Positions 36,647 through 51,000 of a DNA stretch of 64,000 bases are shown here, piece after piece. The stretch covers positions 4,858,545 through 4,922,544 of the forward strand of contig CM040447.1 in assembly GCA_022749755.1 (NCBI GenBank), written 5' to 3'. The DNA comes from Azadirachta indica (taxonomy: Eukaryota > Streptophyta > Magnoliopsida > Sapindales > Meliaceae). Made by a program: the position numbers and the translations under genes. Within the stretch, counting starts at the first letter, position 1, and each line of letters begins with the position of its first letter. The notes under the pieces were generated by a model. The model was given only the letters and a program-made list of their open reading frames with translations. It made no database searches and was not told the origin of the DNA.

Positions 36647-39550
36647 AGCAAACTAGAATGAGAATTTAATGCACAACCACCATCTGGACTCATTAGCATG
36701 AATAAGGGGTAAGCTATATTTTCAAAAGTTATGCCAAAGCAAATTACTATAACAACAGTATATAAACTTTCCAATAGCTTTAGGCACATTACGGTTTCAA
36801 AACAACTTACCCATAAATAAACAACTCACCTGAACTAAAGCAAGTGATTGATTTATTCAAGAAATTTTCAAACCCAAAGGTTCAATTACTTTTCTTTCTT
36901 ATACTATCTCACTTAATATGAGTATCTCACTTATTGCTAAAGTAGCTAGGAACCTAGAAAGTTGTAGAAATAATAAGAACATAAAATTCTGAACTTGTTT
37001 TTCGAAATTAGCGAATAACAAAAACTTCAACATTTGGACATTACTGCTAGCAATCACTTCCTATTCATCCTAGAAGCAAATCCTACTTAAACCCCAAAAT
37101 CGGAATTAATCCTCAATGCTTTAAATTAATTTCTTAGAAGTTGTTCATATGTAGTGTTAAGTGTGCCGTTTGGCAGGATGTGGCTGCGCGACTAGGTTGA
37201 TACTTGATGTAGCTAAGTACAAGAAAAATCAGTTAAATTACTTGATGCATCGGATAAAAAAAATATATCACCATGTGCAATGCTGAGTGCGGGTGGCTGG
37301 CTGCTGCTGGTGGTCCAGTTGGGGCCGCTGCTGGTGCTGGGTGGAGGCTGCGGGTGAAGCGGGTCTGCGGAGTGTGCAGCTACGGGTAGCAGGTTGTGTT
37401 AGGGTTAGGAGAATAGGTTGATGTGTGCGAGCGATAACGACAAATTTACAGTTTTTGAGTTTTTTTTCTTTAAAAACAAAGAAAAACTCAGATTTAGGGT
37501 CCCTTTTTTCCAAATTAAATAACATATAAAATTAGGGTCCCTTTTTTCCAAATTAAATAACATAAAAAATTAATATGTATGTATTAGCACTGCCAAATGG
37601 ACCCCATATATGAGTTTTTTTTTTTAAAAAAAAAACTCAAAAACTGTAAATTTGTCATTTTCACTCGCACACATCAACCTATTCTCCTAACCCTAATGCA
37701 ACCCACTACCAATAGCTGCACACTTTGCAGACCATCTTCACGTGCAGCCTCTGCCCGGCACCAGCGGCGGCCTCCACCAGACCAGCAGCAGCCAGCCACC
37801 CACACTCAGCTATCTGACGCATCAAGAAGTAGTTTAACTGATTTTTCCTGTGCTTAGCTACATCAAGTATCAACTTAATCGCGCAGCCACATCCACCAAA
37901 CAACACACTAACATGACATATAAACAACTTCTGAGAAATTAATTTAAAGCATTAAGGATTAATTCTGATTTCAGGGACTCACACATAGAGTTCAAAACCT
38001 TGCAGTCACCCATTGCAAACATAAAAATTACTTCAGAAGTATTGTACTTCACTGAAGGATAAAATTACATGCTCTCTACTGTAGAAGACAATCAGAATAC
38101 CTTGCTCTAGAATTAAACATACGCATCAGAGCATAAGAGAATCAGTCTCAACCAAGTGAAAACTTAAATCATTTATGACAGAGAGTATATGAAGGGACCT
38201 TAAGGATTTACAATTTTTCTCAAATAGCTAAAAGTTGCAACTTCATGATAAACATTAAGAAGAAAAGAAAGAATACTTACCAGAATACAAGCTAATCCTG
38301 TCCAAGTACACTCATCAATTTAGGAATATCAAGATATAAATGTATCCCTGTGATATCCTGCACTAGAAAAAACAACTTCAGCTGAAAATTGAAAATCATA
38401 ACAGATTTATGAATAAATAATCTAATCAGGGTCCTATCTTGATAAATAATTTAATGCAGCATAGGAAATAAGGGAAGTGGGAGGACAGAGAGATCAAGAG
38501 AGACAGAGAAAAACAGAGATTTTAAGGAGCAACATTGAACATCAATTTCCATTGGCAACATCAATTGAAACTTAAAAGAATATGAAATCAAAATTCAATG
38601 AGGCTATTTAGACAAAAGAAAAATAAAGATGGAGACAAATCAGAACTGAAACTTTTCAAATCATACTCCATTTATGTGTAGGAGGAAACAATTGGTCAGA
38701 AATTCAGTGCATATATGTTTATATATTATTCAAGCATAACACGTCCCAGTACTTTTATGAACTTGCTTATAGAAATGAAAGAATTACGTGTGGAAATCCC
38801 ATTCCTAAAATCTGCTAATCTAGATTTAGACCTTTTCTTTTCTAATCTAGTGCCAAATATTTATCATAACAAATTAATTATATTACTTCTCCTTACAACA
38901 AAACTCATCAGCTAACTACCCCATAACTCTAGCACGGAATTACGAAATTTTAATTTTCTTCAACTTAATTTGTTATAGTATGTGATTTTATACGCAAGAA
39001 ATTAATTCGTTTCTGTGCTGTTTCTTCTAATATGAAACAGCACAGAAACTTAATTTGTTTTAATTTGACTTCCAATACTATTATGTATTTCAAAATTAGA
39101 AATTTAATTACAAATTAAGCACTCAGACCTCAGAAGTGAAATGCATACTTGCAAAACCTTTACCGTAAGAAAATTTTGACAGCGGAAAACATTCAAATTA
39201 TTCATAACAGCAAAACAATCCCACGAAAACAACATTCAAATTATCTATTTTATCAATCTCCAAAGCATATATATACTAAAGAACAAAAATATTTAAGACA
39301 TGAAGAAACTGTAATACCTTTTAATCCTCCACAATCTGGCAACTTATTACAGGAAGAAGAAGAATCAGCGGCAGTAGCGGCAAAAACAGTGCGAGAAAGA
39401 CGCGAACGGGGAGTAAACGGTGAAGGCTTCGCTTGTCAAACGAAGAAGAAGAAGAAGAAGAAGAAGCAGCAACGTCGTGGGAGTGTTTGGACGAGAGGAG
39501 ATGGTAAGGTCGGCGGATACTGGATATGAGAAACTTGGGGTTTTTGACAA
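36647..39550 (-). promoter_or_regulatory. Probable 5' leader (with introns) and start region of the DDL gene
   Basis: No coding frame fits upstream of the ATG. A CT-rich start-like block on the minus strand lies at about 39530-39360, with a possible donor after it (AAAAG|GTATTACAG near 39317) and another donor-like site near 38281 (ATTCTG|GTAAGTATTC). This suggests one or more spliced leader exons and a long leader intron containing the inverted repeat at 37097-37977. AT-rich TATA-like sequence lies just upstream at about 39606-39635. The leader structure is inference. Confidence 0.4.
37097..37977. repeat. Large inverted repeat (arms about 370 bp) in the DDL leader region
   Basis: The left arm (37097-37470) and right arm (about 37618-37977) match as reverse complements over nearly their whole length. 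Shared blocks include 'gaattaatcctcaatgcttt', 'gatgtggctgcgcgacta', 'gttgatacttgatgtagcta' and 'ggttgatgtgtgcgag'. The 147-bp spacer contains two direct copies of TTAGGGTCCCTTTTTTCC. The arms include GC-rich 'ctgctgctggt' stretches whose open frames (37268-37525, 37597-37857) mirror each other and are not taken as genes. If transcribed, the arms would pair into a long hairpin. Confidence 0.85.
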
Positions 39551-40239
39551 TATTTTATTAACATTAGGGTCCCTATAATTTTAAAAAATATCATATTTTG
39601 TTAAACATCATATTTATATATATATATATAATAATTAGATCCTTATATTAATATATTTAATAGATTAACCTAATGCTGTTAATATATTATAATTATTTTC
39701 ATTTTATCATAACATAATGACCCATATATTATTTTTACTTCAATAAATATTACAATTTAATAAATTATTTTAATAATGTTATACATATAAGGTAACAAAT
39801 TTTTTCAATTTTATTACCATTTTAATTTTATATTACTTTAATAGTATAATCGTTATGTTACATTAATGTAATAAATTTATATTAATAATATTTTCATTAA
39901 TATATTATTTATAAAAATGTGATCATTATGATACTTTAATATAATAATTAATTATTAATAATTTTATATTAAAATTAATAAGTATAATTTGAAAGTTACT
40001 ACACTTCATATAAAATATAAAAATATAAAAGTATAAATTTAATAAATTTGTAACAAATATAAAATTTTAGTAATAAAGTTATTATTAGTTATCAATAACA
40101 TTAAAAAATATAAATTAAATATTTGTATGCTAGTAGTTAAAAAATAGCAAAATAGGGAAAGAATTTGAAATATTTGTAGACAATATATAAGTTCATCTTT
40201 GAGTCAAGTAATGGAGTATTTAATATGAATTTTCAATTA

Positions 40240-40620
40240 ATTTCTAAGATTAGAGTTCAATGCACAACCACCATCTTGACTCATTTGGACATTTACTACT
40301 CTTCTTATTCATCATAGAAGCAAACCCTACTTAAACCTAAATTAGAATTAATCCAAAATGTTTTAAAAATTAATTTCCAAAAACTAAGAGAAAAAGCTTG
40401 CTCACTAGAAATTGTTTATATGTTGTGGTAGTGTGATGTTTGGCTAATGTGGCTACGTGACTAAGTTGATACTTATGCGGCTAAGCATAAGAAAAATCAG
40501 TTAAATTACTTTGATGCATAAAAAAAATTTATCATGCATAGTGTTGAGTGCGAGCAATAATGATAAATTTATAAACTTTTTTTTAAAAAACCCTCATATT
40601 TACATCCAAAACTAATATGA
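40240..40620. repeat. Decayed duplicate of the DDL 5' region
   Basis: The sequence 'aatgcacaaccaccatct' matches 36668-36690 just upstream of the DDL start codon. After a gap of about 340 bp in the original, 'tattcatcatagaagcaaa' through 'cagttaaattactttgatgcat' matches 37060-37255, which is the flank and left arm of the inverted repeat. Order and orientation are the same as in the original. The copy is AT-drifted and has internal deletions. Confidence 0.75.
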
Positions 40621-40944
40621 TTTTAATGTAAATTTTATTTTATATATAAAGTAAAAAATAAATAAATATATTTTTTTTTTTTATTTGTTTATATTTAATA
40701 TTGACAACTTAACAATTATTTTGTCAATCAATGGATAGAAATTTTTATGTCTAAAAAAAAAAAAAATTAAATCAAGTAACTCTTATAAGTACATAAGTAG
40801 ATATATGCGAATATTTTGTTATGTGAATGTTACATTATGTCCATATTTATATTATACTTAACATCATATTTTGTTAGTCAAATTGGTTTGTATACATACC
40901 AAATTTTAATATAATCCAAATCTCTACTTTTAAACAAATTTAAG

Positions 40945-41115
40945 GGTGGGCATAAAACTGATTATTCCGACAGAACTTAATGTGTTTTTATACTATTGGA
41001 TTCAATTCTTGATTTAATATATTACAAACAACGTAATATATTCGGTTCAATTTACATATTAGTTGAACCAACCAACTTAAAAATTGAACCGAGAACTAAA
41101 CCATAAAATATAAAA
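40945..41115. mobile_element. hAT-type MITE fragment
   Basis: Begins AAGGGTGGGCATAAAACTG and includes 'attcggttcaattta', 'agttgaaccaacc' and 'aattgaaccgagaacta', the same word style as the element at 28372. The right end is not identifiable. Confidence 0.45.
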
Positions 41116-42078
41116 AGATTAAAAAATAAAATAAATTATATCTTTAACATTTTATAAAAATACCCTAATTTACAAGTTCATTTTCTCATTCAATTTTAAC
41201 TTACGACCAAAAAAAAAAATTGTTAAAGGCTCTAACTTAAACTTTTTATTAATATAATTTATGCATATTTATTTATCACTTATAAAATTAGTTTATAATT
41301 TTTTTGTAGAACTCAGAAAAATCTACACTAACATTATTAGATCCATCAACAATGAATTGTTCTAACAATTGATTATGACGTAATAAAGAAATGTCCTCAT
41401 CTATTATCACCTTTCATGTAGTGTATACTAGAATTTAGGGTAAAGCTGAAAATGGATAATTGTGGGGATAAAATGTTTAAAAAGTAAAATTAGTTTGCTA
41501 ATATTTTAAAAATAATTAATTACTTAAGAGATAAATGAATAACTTTGTAAAGCTATAATTTTGTAAAACTGTAATGAACAAATTATATATAAACCTAATA
41601 AATAGGTCTAAATTATAATAACTATTATATTTGTTGCATCAACGAGATCAACTACCATCAATGAATACCTCGACCATACTTTTTTCAATTTGTTGTAAAG
41701 AAAAGAGATGATTAGGTTGTTGGATATCTAAGCTATTTAAATTTAGATTTTCTAATATATCACTTTTTTTTGTAAGGGTAAAAAAGTAATTTTATAAAAG
41801 TACACTAAACATCAACAAACAACACTTAACAGTAATGGATGTAAGTGTCTATTAAATAATAGACACCATTTAGGTGATATTTCCTCAAACTTTAAGGGGT
41901 TAAGTGATAATTCCCTTCCAAACTGCATTGAAACTCCTTTAAACTTCCGAGGGAACATCAAAATTTTCCTTGCCAATATCGCTTTTTCAATTAGCTCAGA
42001 CAACAATTTTCCTTACCTGTTGTTACATTCGTATTCTTCAATTTTCCTTTATTTTCGTAGCAACCAAGCACGAGGAGA

Positions 42079-45000
42079 ATGAATTTTGAAAAATTTGAAC
42101 CGATATTCGGCGAACCGAAAGTGGAGTGGGCCGACTCCGATTCGGGTCTATTGCACCGGTTTTTATTCCACGTTTCTGCTCCAGATTCTTCGCATCTCGT
42201 AGTCCGCGTTACTGATTTCCACTCCAATACCTGGGAGGCTAAACGCTCCGTTTTACAGCTGGAGGACATGGTATTCTTTCTCTTTTTAGTTATTGGGTAT
42301 GTAAATGTTTTCTGTTTTGTGTTTCTTGATAATGAATGTCTGAAATTTATTTGTGCTTGTTGTGCCGTTTGTTTGGTTGTTGAGAAAATGAATGAAAATA
42401 TGTAGGAAAAAAAATTATAGAGGAAAGACAAGGATAAGTTAGAAAAATTTATATAGCCTGTTTGAAGAAAGTGAAAATAGGAAAGAACAGCTCTTGTAGT
42501 GTGATTGGGAATGGTTTGAATATTGTCAAAAGCACTTTTTAAGTAGAAAGAAAGTGATTTTGTGTTTATTTGTAGCGTTGGGTTGAAATATACAGAACAG
42601 AAGTGCTTTTCAAGATAAGTGAACTCCTTATTTCTACATATATTCTAAATATATTTTTGACAACAAAAGTTCTTTTGGCATAAAACAAGTATTTGAGGTT
42701 AAATTTTTAGAAAAATCACTTTGTTAGAAGATTTTTTTAGATGATTTTACAGAAACATTTGCACAAAAGGGCATTTTACACAAGCACTGGTGATTGTCAA
42801 ATGCATTCTAAGTCAGAGGTTATCTTTTAAATATACTGATGATTTACAGGCAAGCTGTTCTGAGGCTGCCGTTTTTGTTTTTTGGCGGTTTTTATGTTGC
42901 TCAGGTTCCTTGCATAGTGTCATTTAATTAATTTAGATTTTGATGGTTTTTTCTGACATTTTTTATCATAAATGCAGAGGGATGAAGTTGGAATAGGAGG
43001 TTCATGGTCAGAGTTCATTGACTATGTTGTAGCTTCCATTAAATCTGAAGATGTAAAGATTGTTCTGCAGGGACGGTCAAACTCAGACGGTAACCTGTAT
43101 TCTTAGTTTATCATTTTTTTTACTTACTAGTTATTTTCTCTGGGTGTAACTTTAGTTGATTCATTATCCATTTATTTAGTTGATCATGGGAGTGCTTTCT
43201 ATACAAAATATGTGTACTAATTTTATTACTTAAGTCAGACAAGAATTGCTACCTTTTAGTTTGTATATACATATATTGAATATGGATGCAAGGAAAAAGT
43301 ATTTTTTTCAAAAATCTGGTAAGAAATATACAGAACACTGCTTACAGTTTTCTCTGCTCCAGCTGCTGCATATGCAAGATTAGTTGCTCAGAAATCAAAA
43401 GGGATGCCTAGAATATCCATTTCTCTCACAAAACTTATGGGTTCTGCTGCTTCTGAGGCTGTGGCAAATCTATCTCTGGAACTGTTCAAAGCTTTTAAAA
43501 GCATGGAAAATCTGGTTGCACAAGGTTTTGTATTCATTTCCTACATGAATATTTCATCTTTTCTAATTTTGGCATTTTAGATTTGAAAATCCCTAATGGT
43601 ACCCTGTGACATTCTATGTTGACATCTTCATGTGATATGCTTTTAGTATATATATTTGTTTCAACAATTCTTATGCTATAGAACTTTTGGTCATTTTGCC
43701 AATTTCCCTAATAAATATCAGCAATTCATAGAAGTGTATCTTGATTAAAGAAAAGGTACATACCAATTGCTTTGCAGCTAAAGCTGGAATATGATTGGTT
43801 TGTCTTGGATTTAATCTCTACCCATTAGATTATTCTTTTTGCACCTATTATTATGGAGGCTACTTGCAGACTTGTACCAATGCTCTAGTTCTTGTTACTC
43901 ATAAAGGATAGGAAAAAGTTGGCTAATTAGCAATTGTAATTGATATTACTTGTTTTGTCAATTTATTTCATCTAATGGGTCTTCCTTTGTTAATCAGTTT
44001 GTGAATATGCATGCTGCTAGGAAGTGGATTTTTATATTATTTCAAATTCCAGTATGGCGACCGAGGGTATTATCTGGTTGATAAGTTTGGGATGAATGCT
44101 GATTGGCGTTGTTTAGGCCTACCTATAGCTGGAAACTCCCATAAATACCATTTACCCAAATGGAGATTCTTTTGAAGATATCTCTGTATGTGAAAATCCT
44201 GAAGTCTCCAAATTTAGTCAGTGAAGGCACAATTACATATTTGTTTTAACCATGTTGGTGTTATTATAGTTTTAGTTATAATTTTGACTGCAATTTTCTT
44301 CTTTCTATTCTGTCAAATCGAATATTTAGTAATGGTAAAAGTGTAGCAAATAAGAATCTTAGAAGAAAAATATCTAACATACATGAAAAGACCAGGACAT
44401 CGAGGAGTGGGCATCTCATGAAGTCCCATATAATCATTGATTACATTAAACTACCAAGGTATATGTTGGAGACGTTTGTTCCATTTACACCTGGAAAACT
44501 TTTTGCAAAGGCTTCTAATTTCGTAGCAATTTGTAAGAGACTTTGGAAAGAAATTCTGTGCTTAAATTATGGTTTTGTTTTTAACCTTGTCAACTTTGTT
44601 TTCCTTCTGGTGTTCAAGGATGAGAAATCTTTGGTGTATCTACTTTAACATGTCGCAAATAGATGCAATCTTCCAAACTTGTTTGCAGTGCATTGGATAC
44701 ATTCCATGTGCTCCTAGTTTATAATTCTTTTCTGTTGAGGTTTCTTTTTTCTCCATTTTCTACATTCTATTTACTATGTTAAGGAGACATTTATGAAATG
44801 CATGGTTCCAAATGACCATCCCTTGTATGTCTTGTTCTGTCATAGTATAGATGTTGTCATGTTTAAATATGACTCTCTGCTAAATACATTTGTGACCTTT
44901 GTTTTTACGGTATAACAGCCTTCTAACAAAGTTACCTTGTGATGAATTAATTACTTTCTCCTTTCTTTGTTTTGCTTTCAGAGCAAGAACATTCTCTGCA

Positions 45001-48000
45001 GTTGCAAAAAGAGATATCAGCTGAGAAGGTAAGTTTTCTTATCGCTTACCATATATTAAAAGAGTAAATTTTAAATTTTTAAGTTTATAAGTTATTTTCA
45101 TATTTGAGAATGGATATCATTCTTAAGGAAGGACAATCTTTATTAGATTTCTTTTCCTCCCAATGCTTAATCTGCTTAAAGATCGTTTCATTTCAGCATC
45201 TTCTAAGTTGCTAGTGCATTAATATGGTACTAACTTGTAATTTGCACCCTGTATGGGAATGAAAAGATATTCTTGTTGATTTTGTAGGTGCTTGTCAATA
45301 GCTGAATGAACTATGTACACCATAAAATTGGCTGTTCACAGGGACTTGGGTTTGATATTTATATAAGTCAAAATCTTAAAACTTTCTTAGTCAAATTTCC
45401 TATGAATTCCAAACTAGAACTATAGAAACCTCAATAGAGCCACAAATTTAATAGGTTTTTGATGCAGTAATTTTGACTGACACCAAGTAATATTTTCAGT
45501 GAAGTGAAAATACAATTACAATAAAATGGTTCAGAAAATAATAAAACAATGAAAGATGGATCAGTGCCATGAATGGCCTGACTGTGACACAAAAAATAAA
45601 CTTTGTTTGGACAGAGTAAATGTTAGAAAAAAGGACCTCTCTAAGCTTGTTGATGTAGCACCTTTGTCAATGTTGACCTCAGCTAGTTGCAAAGTGGAAA
45701 AGATGGTTAGAGGTCATTGTTGAAACCTCAAAATACTCAAGTCAGAAAAGCTGGGTTTTTATAGGTCTTCAATGAGCGTATAGCTAAAAAAATGGCAGTA
45801 GCACAAAGATGCATGTCCAAATTTAGAAGGTGATGGAGATCAATTTCTTGAACATCATTGATATAGGTGTCAAGTGTTATGGGGTAAGCCCTACATACTC
45901 AGGGCACTTCCCAAAACGTAAAGGAGTATTTTTAAGAAAATCCACAATGCTGAGAACCTAGGGCCGCTGTGCCAAGTCACGACCCTCATTATTTTTTTTT
46001 AAATTCCAATATTTCTAATTTTTTTCCCAAAACTCAAAGTTCTCATTTCCTCCTCCCATTTTCTCTTTAAAATCAAACACCTACTCCCCATTCAAGGTCC
46101 ACCCTCCCTAAAATCTTCCTTATATCTCCTTACTCTACCCCTACACATTTGCCACTCATTAAGGAATTGAATTTAGAGCAAATTTTTTTTTACTAGATTG
46201 GGTAATCCTCCTTTAACTCTGTGCATGTAAGTCTATTTTCTTTAAGAAATATGGAGGCAGATTTAGAATGTAATTTGCATGCCTTATGAAAATTAGTATG
46301 ATTGTCGGGGTTTTTTGTATTTGAAAATTTTGATATTTGGATTTGTTAGGGTATGAAAAATCGTTCTGCTATGCATGGTGTGACCCTATGTTTTAATATG
46401 CTGTATCTTTGCTTGAGGGAAGGATTATTGTTTATTTTTTGTGTGATTGGTGGATTTTTGTTATTATAGACTAAAATTTGTGGTTAAGTGAAGAAATTTC
46501 AGTCTTTCTTAGATTACAAGGTACTTGTTTATGATTCCAAGCGATTAAAAATGTTGACCACTATTTATGATTTTTCAAGATTCTTCTTTTTAAAGGCATC
46601 ATAAAGATATGAGAGTTCATTATTAAAGAAAGTTTTAATTGCAGAATAGGGATTTGCTATTCTAGAAGAAAGCTTTTTAACTTTTGACCATATAATCAGC
46701 AGTAAAAGGTGGGGTAATTTTTTTCTCCCTTGTAGATTGTAGTCATCCCTCATCTTCGTGAATTTTATACAAACACTTGTAAAGAGATAAATATTGTGTT
46801 CGAGTGAGAGAAAAAGTTAATTCCATTTGATTAAACCACTATCAACAAGTATTATTCGCTCCCAACATTGAAGATGATGAATGTACTGCATATTTAACAA
46901 TAGTGTGAAAAGGCAACGGGGAGAGATGCCAAAGTGTGGCATTAGCTTATTAGTGCTCGGATTTAACTTGCTAGTCACTTCAGTGATGTGATCAAAGAGG
47001 CCAATTTTGGTTTATGCAATTATGACTGGATAATCTATTGACGTAGGCAATATCATTTTTTTAACTATTATGCATAATGTTTGTTCAGTTTCTGTGGGCT
47101 TGTACTTTCCTTTACCTATCACTAGCCTATTTTCAAGAGTTGGTATGATATAGGATGTTGGGGAAGAATTATTGCACCCCATGCATCCCCTTGATGTTGG
47201 AATTATTTTTTAGATTAAAGGATGAGAGGATGCTTTCTCTCACGTGCTAGTTCATTTGCTCCACCGCCACAAGCTCGCTCTCTAACTGTGCCTATCATTA
47301 ATCACTTGGTGCGAGTAGATTATGACCTATAAGAGTTTCATTGGTGGTCACGCTAGCAAGTTATATATCACTTTGCATGGTTTGAATGCCACGCTCAATG
47401 CCACAACTTTCTCGAGCTGATGGGATAAATTTACACGCGTCAATTAGGGGTTAACGTGACTAAATTTCCTATGTTGCTACCTTATTTTGGTCTGAGGTAT
47501 AATTTTCTTACCTCGCCACCTGAGGACAATGTCATAGAAGATGAGAACGCGATGAAAGGCTTGATTGGCAAAACGAACTAGACATTTACCTCCTTTTCTT
47601 TTATGTTTTTTATTTCTCTTTTCTTTATTAGTCTTTCTTTTATTTAAGGGTTAAATGTTTAATTTGTTTTGCCAATCATGCCTCAGAAAAATGTCTTGTT
47701 CGTTTTGCCTCCAAAAAGAGAAACCTTGTCCTTCAAGGAAAAGAAAAGAAAAATAAAGAGTATAAAAGAAAAGGGGATAAATGTCCAGTTCAATTTGCAA
47801 TCATGCCTTCTATTGCATCATCATCTTTTGCAGCATTGTCCTCAATTGGCAAGGTGGGAAAATGGACCTCGGACCAAGATAAGGTGGCAAGGTTAGAAAA
47901 TCGTCGAGTCGGCCCTTAATTAAGGCACAAACTTGTAACATTTATTCAAGTGAATTGTAGCATTGATCGTGTTATTTAGAGTGTTTAAAGGGATATGCAG

Positions 48001-51000
48001 CTTGTTGACATGACCACCAATGAAACTCTTAGAAGTTGCGGTGTTATCGTGCTAAGTGATTAGTGATAGTTAAAGTTGGAGGTAGAGTGAAAGAAAGTAT
48101 AAGCCCGCAAAAATTGAACAAAATTTATCCACATTTTCTTTTTTGCGCTCTTTCTTTTCTTTTATTTGGAGGATGAAGTTCCTCTCTTTGGAGGCAAAAT
48201 GAACTAAACATTTTTTTGGCATTAATGGGTTGTGTTTGATACGATAATTATTTCCTGGTGTTTTATGTCACACTATCTCTTTGACACAGGTCAGTAACGA
48301 GTGAAAGAAAGTACAAGCTTACGAAAACTGAACGAACATTATATATAATGGCAAAACAAATGAGATTGCTTATGTCAATAGATTTTTTGGTCATAATTGC
48401 ATAAAACGAAGTTGCCTTCTATTTAGTCACATCACTGAAGTGACTAACACGTAACATCAAAGTGCTAATAAAATAATGCTACATGATAATGAGTAAAAAT
48501 ATATCATTCACAAATATTTTATAAGATATTGTTGCATTAACATTTAATTTAAAATTCCTATTTATGCATAAATTATGAATTTTATTGCCATAACTTTAGT
48601 TTGTATGTTTTCACGATTTAAAACTCAATTGTATGCAAGTATGTATAATTGTGTAAGTTGGCATGAGGGTAATCTTATGTTGAAATACTAGTATGTTGTA
48701 TTTTTTTGTATAGGTGCAAAAAAGAACAAGTTGCAATTTAAAAAAGATAAAAATGGTCTATTCGCATATTTTTCACATGAGCACTATTTAGCATAATCAT
48801 TATATATTTGTGTAAACATTTCCAAATATAATGATTTTTGTTGCAAGTAAAAGATAATTTAATTGTGCACAATTTGTAGTAAAGATCATTGTGAAATTCT
48901 AAAGATTTCATCACTGAAAGTCTAAAGCAATACACTAAAACACAGTCTTATCATTTGCATCTTGGGCATATGAACATCCTTCTTTATTTTGGGCATATCT
49001 TTTTTCATTGTGCACTAATTAAGTTAATTTTTAAAGTAGTCGAACCATAAGAAAGATAGCTACAACTTTGGTATTATAAATATTATCTAAATCATGCATT
49101 ATTTGGTCTAAAATAATCATATTTGGCAGTGGCTGTCAATGTTTCAATTTGAACATATATAATTATTTTAACTATATCTCTTACCACACATATTCAAATA
49201 TTATGATTTATGAAGCATTAGAAAGCTTATTCATAGGGTTATAACTTTGAAGAAGAAACACTTTTCTATTTTGGAGTGGATGATAGTTAAAAGTGAGTTT
49301 CAAAGTAGAAGATAGTGCGATGATGAAACCTTCAACTTGCATGTGTTCACAAATATAAATTCTCTTTTATCTTACTTGTATAAACCTTATTATTAAGAAG
49401 AGGAGAGAGCTGGGGGAGAGCTCTTACTCTCTTAGCATTAGAAAATTTTTTTTTTATTTATTCTTTACATAATGTTTTCCTAAATTCGTAATTGGGGTTA
49501 AGCGTGAAGTTTTAATGATTTATAGTGTTGTTTTTTTATCCTTTTTTTTTTGTATTTCATTGTCAAATTTATCTATTGAGTGAATACTATATCTTGCAAA
49601 TGTTTTTGGTTTGTTAGAAACCTTGAGGTACAGTGAATGTTTGGGCATTTTTTTACAGACCAATGAGCAAAACAACTTGTAAACTTTTATTATCAATTTA
49701 AAGGTTAGTCTTTTGATTTGCTTGTGTTTAAATTTTATTCATCTAGTAATTAAGATCACTTCCTAATTAATTTTTAATTGTGTATAAAAAAAAGATAAAT
49801 TATAATTTCTATATATATCATTAAAAATTTTTAATACCCTAATATCTAATAATAGTGAATTTAAATTTAATAATCAATAAATTTATTCTCCTTTCATAAA
49901 ATTTGGACAATTGGACTTATGATATTTGGACTAGTAAATTTATGGACTTAATATAACCAATTCCCTATTGACCGACATTTAGACTTTCGAATTTTTATTA
50001 TTTAAAACAACTTATATTTGGGTATTACAACCGAAGAGTTATAGCAAGTTTTTGAATGCATGTGAATTTTATATTCAAAATATATGTAAATGATATATTT
50101 TTAGATGCTATTACACCCGTAACTAACATTTTTCTAGTCCCTAGCAAATTATATGGTGAATAATATTAAAATTTTTAAGGTGGGTTCTCACATTTTTTTG
50201 GTCTCATAACAAAACTAAAGTAACGAGTCATATTCGAAGATTAGACAAAAATCACTTCCATGTCAGCTATAATCATGTGCCTAAGTCAGAAACTTATTAA
50301 GGAAACATTTGTTACAAAACCACACAAATCATATTATTGTTAGAATTGCATGCCAATCCCCAAAATCACAAATATAAATGATATTTTCAAAAGAAAAAGT
50401 ACCTTATAAAGTTAAGGATAATGTCACTCATTCAATATGGAATGGTAAGAATAAAACTTGTTACAATTCTTAAGTTATAATATCCAAATATACGTTATTT
50501 TAAGTAATAAAAATTTGAAAGTTTGAATGTCAATTCACATGAAATTAGTTATATTAAATCCACAGGTCCAATAGTCTAAATATCATAAGTCTAATTGTCT
50601 AAATTTTATGAAAGAGAATAAATTTGTTGATTATTAAATTTAAATTAACTATTATTAAATATTAGGGTATTAGGGATCCATTTTAATAATATGTATAAAA
50701 GTTATACTTAAATCTTTTTTTATACACGATAAAGAATCAACTAAGAAGTGTTCTTTATTGGAAGATGAATAACATTTAAGTACAAGTAAACCAAAAGACT
50801 AATCTTTAAATTGATGATGAAAGTCTACAAGTTACTTTGCTCATTAATATGTAAAAAAAGTCTAGGCATTTAATGTACCTTTTGTTAACAATGAATTAAG
50901 GCTTCTAATAAACTAAAAACACTTGTAAAATATAGTATTCACTTAATAGAAAAGTTTGACAATGAAGTATATAAACAAAGGATCAAAGAAGAACACTATA

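Larger units (their letters stand above)
39551..42078. other. Divergent intergenic region between DDL and the PAXX-like gene
   Basis: Very AT-rich, with a (TA)n run near 39620 and numerous A/T tracts. It contains a decayed copy of the DDL leader sequence (40240-40620) and a hAT-like fragment (40945-41115). No gene is recognised until the ATG at 42079. Confidence 0.5.

Noticed and set aside
37268..37927. Frames with poly-Gln/Ala/His-like stretches at 37268-37525, 37597-37857 and 37706-37927
   Set aside because: They are mirror images in the two arms of the inverted repeat with many non-silent differences, and no gene structure surrounds them.
39149..39550. Frames with Lys-run and Leu-run at 39149-39529 (+) and 39365-39550 (-)
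   Set aside because: They come from a GAA/CTT triplet run in the presumed DDL leader; no conserved protein is seen.
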